Source of the DNA: an uncultured Candidatus Poseidoniales archaeon
GTDB lineage: Archaea > Thermoplasmatota > Poseidoniia > Poseidoniales > Thalassarchaeaceae
DNA length: 64,000 nucleotides
Direction of reading: 5' to 3'
Assembly: GCA_905182515.1 (NCBI GenBank)
Contig: CAJJBW010000001.1
Span: forward strand, 210,275-274,274
Position 1 is the stretch's first letter. Each line of letters starts with the position of its first letter. Shown one piece after another: positions 60,709-64,000 of this stretch. Made by a program: the position numbers and the translations under genes. The notes under the pieces are model-generated. The model searched no databases and was not told the DNA's origin. It worked only from the letters and a program-made list of their open reading frames with translations.

Positions 60709-63700
60709 TTGAGTAAAAATAATAATATGCTAAGATGTTTTAGGACAGATATGAAAATCTCACAAACCACTAAATCATTAGTCACGCTTTCTTTGTGTTT
60801 TGTACTTCTTTTGGCCCCAATATCTGGTTATAATGACCATTCAGATAATAATTTAGAAGAAATATCAGAGGAATATTACACCTTAGCATCTATGAATATG
60901 CCAGGATTCCAATCAGGCTCAATTTATTCATATGATACTATCTCTATGTATCAAACAGGATGTGCAGTTTTAGCAAATGGAGAAATTGAATGTTGGGGGG
61001 ATAATTTCTTTGGTCAAGCAGGAGTTATTACAACTCCCGGTCAGGGACTTAGCACAAATAATCTTAATTTTCCTACAAATGTAAACTCTCTTCAGAATAG
61101 CATGGGTCATTTTGTTGAGGTAGCAGCTGGCCAATTCTCTACTTGTGCATTGAATTCTATTGGTGAAGTATATTGCTGGGGCACTGAACTAGTTGGTCAA
61201 TTAGGAAATGGAATTGAACCAACAACAGATTATACTAATTTTTCAATTCATTCTCCTAGTTTAGTTCAATTACCCGAAAACACGTCTGCAGTCTCTATTT
61301 CTGCTAGTACAGGCAATAATCATAGATGTGCAATCTTAAATAATTCAGATACAGTTTGTTGGGGATCAAACAACTGGGGACAACTGGGAGATGGAACTGC
61401 TTGCTATGTATCTGGAGGTGAAGGATATGAATTGCCTGGATATAACACTGGAATTTGCTCTGATTCGCCTGGCGATGGAGATGACTCAGGAAAATTTACT
61501 CCAGTAATTGTTCAATTTCCAGATAATAAAAGTGCAATCTCAATCTCAACCGGAAATCAATTTACCTGCGCTGTTATGACGGATAACTCTCTTTATTGTT
61601 GGGGTAAAAATGATCTACTTCAATTAGGGCAAGGAAATTCTAATACCGTTAATGGAATTCCTACACTAGTTTCACTACCAGGGGATCGAACAGTTGCTTC
61701 CGTTGCGGCTGGAGGAGATAGTACATGTGCATTATCTATGGATCATAATGTATATTGCTGGGGCGCGGGAGGAAGTGGTCAACTTGGTGATGGTAGTAAT
61801 GATTCTAATTCTGTACCAGGGTTAGTTACATTAGAAGAAGGCGAAATCCCTATATCTATAACTGCCGGTAACACATTCTATTGTATATTATTGGATACAG
61901 GAGCCGCTAAATGCTGGGGAAGTAATTGGCATGGCGGGCTGGGCGATGGTGGTGCTTTAGACATGGGTGGCAATGCAATCGATAAGCAATTACCCACAAA
62001 TGTTTCAGGAAATCACTCATTCATAGGAATCGAAGCAGGTCTTCAAAATACATGTGCGATAAAAGCCAATGGTTCTGCATATTGCTGGGGAAGGCCATTT
62101 GATGGCGCTCTTGGTAATGGTATGATGGGAACCACGGTACAGATAAATTATCCTGTAAGAGTAGGACAAACAACAAATTGGCTAACTACTTATGCGTCTG
62201 AACAGGATCCAGATGGTGATGGAATTCTTACTATCTTCGACTCAAATCCATATCCTTGTAATTCAGGCTATCAACAAATAGATAACATATGCGTGGAAGT
62301 TTCCCCGGGATCGTATTCTATTAACGGTGTTGTTAATGTCTGTGATTATGGAACTTATCAACCCTTAGCAGGACAATCTTACTGTTTGTTTGCATCTCCG
62401 GGCAATTACGTGAATAATACTAATTCTGCTGAACAAATGCCTTGTGTTGCGGGAACTTATCAGAATGACTCAGGACAAATAAGTTGTATAGAAAACTCAC
62501 CCGGATATTATACAGATACTGAATCATCTGAAAATCAAGAAAAATGTCCTAAGGGAACCTATCAGCCTAATTCAGGTAGTCAAGATTGTATTATTACAGA
62601 TGCTGGATACTTTACCAATAATAGGAAATCAGTATCTCAAACGCCATGTCCTGCTGGAACATATCAACCATTAACAGGTCAAAATACTTGCTTATCTGCA
62701 GATCTTGGTTACTACGTAAATTCTTCAGCATCAATATCTCAAGAATTATGTGATGTAGGAACCTTTTCAGATTCACTAGGGCAAATAGAATGTACCAACG
62801 CTTCTCCAGGAAATTTTGTAATATATGCCGGCCAAAGCGTTGAAACCCCTTGTCCAGCAAGTTCATATCAACCAGAAGGCGGACAAACTTACTGTATCCT
62901 GGCTTCAGCAGGGCATTATGTAGATTCAGAAGGTGCAGGAACTCAAACTCCGTGCCAAGAAGGATATTTTCAGCCAACTGAGGGGGCAATGAGTTGTATT
63001 GCAGCATCTCCTGGTTCAGTTGTTTTAGAACAGGGCGCTACTGAAGAATCACTGTGCCTTGCAGGTACCTATTCATCAGAAGAAGGACAGGATGAATGTA
63101 CCTCTGCAGCACCAGGCTCGTTTGTTAGTACGGATGGTGCAACTACTCCTACAGAATGCCCTTCCGGAGAATTCCAGGGTGCCGAAGGTTCACTTACTTG
63201 TACAGAAGTACCAGCCGGTTATTTCACAGATTCTGAAGGATCTTCAGAGCCTTCTCCATGTCAACCAGGGACGTATGCAGCAGAAGGACAAACCTCCTGT
63301 GTAGAAGCCGATCCTGGCTTCTTCGTCCCAGATGCTGCTCAATCATCTATGCAAATGTGCGATCAAGGCACATTCCAACCTGAATCTGGGGCATCATCAT
63401 GTATCAAATCATCACCAGGGAACTTTGTTTCAAAATATGCTCAACCAGAACAGACACCTTGTGAGGCAGGCACATTCCAACCATCTCAAGAGAATACTGA
63501 GTGTATTCCAGCTTATGCTGGTCAATTTGTCCCAGAGGCAGGAAGTATGTCTCAAAGCCCTTGCCAAAGAGGCGAATATCAACCAAATGGTGGCCAATCT
63601 GAATGTTTAGGTGCCGATCCAGGAAATTTTGTTGCATCCTCGGGAGCAACATCTCAATTTCCTTGTTCTATGGGCAAATATCAACCAGATTCAGGGCAAT

Positions 63701-63996
63701 CTAGTTGTGAAAAAGCAGATCCAGGAAATTTTGTACCTGAACCAGGTGCTTCGGAACAAACGCCATGTGATTCAGGTGATACACAACCAGATGCTGGCCA
63801 AATGAGTTGTATCCCTGGAGATAATTCTATTTCACCAATCATTACTATTTTGGCTATTCCAATATTGATTATAGGTTCTGTATTAACTTATAAATATCGA
63901 AGAAAAAGAAATATAACAAAATCGGTAACTAAAAAACCCAAAAGATGGGATGAAAGAACTATAGATTATGTTCCTAGGGCACGAAAAAGAAAGTAA
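60709..63996 (+). CDS. RCC1-type propeller and ephrin-receptor-like (GCC2/GCC3) surface protein
   Basis: 1,095 residues from TTG 60709; ATG 60751 (MKISQTTKSLVTLSLCFVLL) may be the true start because it begins a signal peptide. Seven RCC1-like repeats (CAVLANGEIECWGDNFFGQAG and relatives) form one predicted seven-bladed propeller up to about residue 475. A DPDGDG calcium loop follows, then 15 tandem 33-34-residue CxxGTYQPxxGQxxC units, a TM helix (IITILAIPILIIGSVLTY) and a short, very basic cytoplasmic tail. The repeat stalk would hold the propeller away from the membrane. It ends 4 bases before the window end. Confidence 0.88.
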   Translation: MSKNNNMLRCFRTDMKISQTTKSLVTLSLCFVLLLAPISGYNDHSDNNLEEISEEYYTLASMNMPGFQSGSIYSYDTISMYQTGCAVLANGEIECWGDNFFGQAGVITTPGQGLSTNNLNFPTNVNSLQNSMGHFVEVAAGQFSTCALNSIGEVYCWGTELVGQLGNGIEPTTDYTNFSIHSPSLVQLPENTSAVSISASTGNNHRCAILNNSDTVCWGSNNWGQLGDGTACYVSGGEGYELPGYNTGICSDSPGDGDDSGKFTPVIVQFPDNKSAISISTGNQFTCAVMTDNSLYCWGKNDLLQLGQGNSNTVNGIPTLVSLPGDRTVASVAAGGDSTCALSMDHNVYCWGAGGSGQLGDGSNDSNSVPGLVTLEEGEIPISITAGNTFYCILLDTGAAKCWGSNWHGGLGDGGALDMGGNAIDKQLPTNVSGNHSFIGIEAGLQNTCAIKANGSAYCWGRPFDGALGNGMMGTTVQINYPVRVGQTTNWLTTYASEQDPDGDGILTIFDSNPYPCNSGYQQIDNICVEVSPGSYSINGVVNVCDYGTYQPLAGQSYCLFASPGNYVNNTNSAEQMPCVAGTYQNDSGQISCIENSPGYYTDTESSENQEKCPKGTYQPNSGSQDCIITDAGYFTNNRKSVSQTPCPAGTYQPLTGQNTCLSADLGYYVNSSASISQELCDVGTFSDSLGQIECTNASPGNFVIYAGQSVETPCPASSYQPEGGQTYCILASAGHYVDSEGAGTQTPCQEGYFQPTEGAMSCIAASPGSVVLEQGATEESLCLAGTYSSEEGQDECTSAAPGSFVSTDGATTPTECPSGEFQGAEGSLTCTEVPAGYFTDSEGSSEPSPCQPGTYAAEGQTSCVEADPGFFVPDAAQSSMQMCDQGTFQPESGASSCIKSSPGNFVSKYAQPEQTPCEAGTFQPSQENTECIPAYAGQFVPEAGSMSQSPCQRGEYQPNGGQSECLGADPGNFVASSGATSQFPCSMGKYQPDSGQSSCEKADPGNFVPEPGASEQTPCDSGDTQPDAGQMSCIPGDNSISPIITILAIPILIIGSVLTYKYRRKRNITKSVTKKPKRWDERTIDYVPRARKRK
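62341..63810 (+). repeat. 15 tandem GCC2/GCC3-like cysteine repeats (protein level)
   Basis: Units of about 100 bp encode CxxGTYQPxSGQxxCxxASPGxYV followed by about 12 residues. Divergence between units is high at DNA level, so the array is old. The first unit starts at the codon TGT 62341 and the last, truncated unit ends at 63810. Confidence 0.9.
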
Positions 63997-64000
63997 GATT

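Noticed and set aside
62612-63007. Minus-strand ORFs of 60-130 codons across the Cys-repeat gene
   Set aside because: They are shadows of the strong plus-strand repeat coding sequence; composition (Leu/His/Asn-rich) is typical of antisense frames.

Overview
The window looks like a chromosomal segment of a planktonic marine group II euryarchaeon (Candidatus Poseidoniales/Thalassoarchaea type). The information-processing genes are archaeal: MCM helicase, GatE, Trm1, the L18e-L13-S9-RpoN cluster, Pth2 and PAC2 proteasome chaperones. They sit beside bacterial-type genes (NAD+-dependent DNA ligase, NfuA, GcvH, LivFGHM-like ABC transporter) and very large Asp-rich surface proteins. The DNA is AT-rich, coding density is high, and many genes lack a clear ribosome binding site, which suggests leaderless transcripts. 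The taxonomic call is inference from gene content; no database search was run.

Layout. 1-9.2 kb: a partial SpeD-like gene, an aminotransferase, tRNA-Cys(GCA), small enzymes (GNAT, RNase HI, GcvH, THEP1 NTPase), a methyltransferase-like protein with a translationally coupled coiled-coil partner, and an isocitrate/isopropylmalate dehydrogenase family enzyme. 9.2-18.8 kb: a solitary PhnD-like binding protein behind an 18-bp-arm palindrome, then a ~2,677-residue DxDxDG-repeat surface protein with a C-terminal membrane anchor and DUF4129-like tail. 18.9-24.1 kb: the ribosomal protein/RpoN operon, tRNA-Pro(GGG), an HNH/zinc-knuckle protein, a ~0.7 kb gap, and ligA. 24.1-39.5 kb: mostly single genes, including two PAC2 proteins, a Cas4/RecB-like nuclease converging on a DnaQ-like exonuclease, a PKD lipoprotein, tRNA-Arg(GCG), a membrane-anchored winged-helix regulator with a partner, Nudix, CDP-alcohol phosphatidyltransferase, SDR, NfuA, MoaA, Trm1 and PurM.

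39.6-48.2 kb is a rearranged branched-chain/polar amino acid ABC operon. One lipoprotein carries two LivJ-type domains plus a scrambled HisJ-type domain. A perfect 32-bp palindrome follows, then one polypeptide joining LivH and LivM, then LivG with a calcium-repeat-like tail, then LivF. 48.2-54.1 kb: an esterase, a DUF296 protein, MCM and GatE. 54.1-55.5 kb: a DUF4430-type secreted protein and an ECF S component, a candidate vitamin-uptake pair. 55.5-64 kb: Pth2, a cysteine-dioxygenase-like cupin, a coiled-coil/HhH protein, a second aminotransferase, then a membrane-anchored Ser/Thr kinase directly followed by a surface protein with a predicted seven-bladed RCC1 propeller and 15 ephrin-receptor-like Cys repeats.

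The strongest candidates for undescribed biology are the kinase/propeller pair, the fused ABC transporter, the DUF4430/ECF pair, and the methyltransferase-like protein with its coiled-coil partner.
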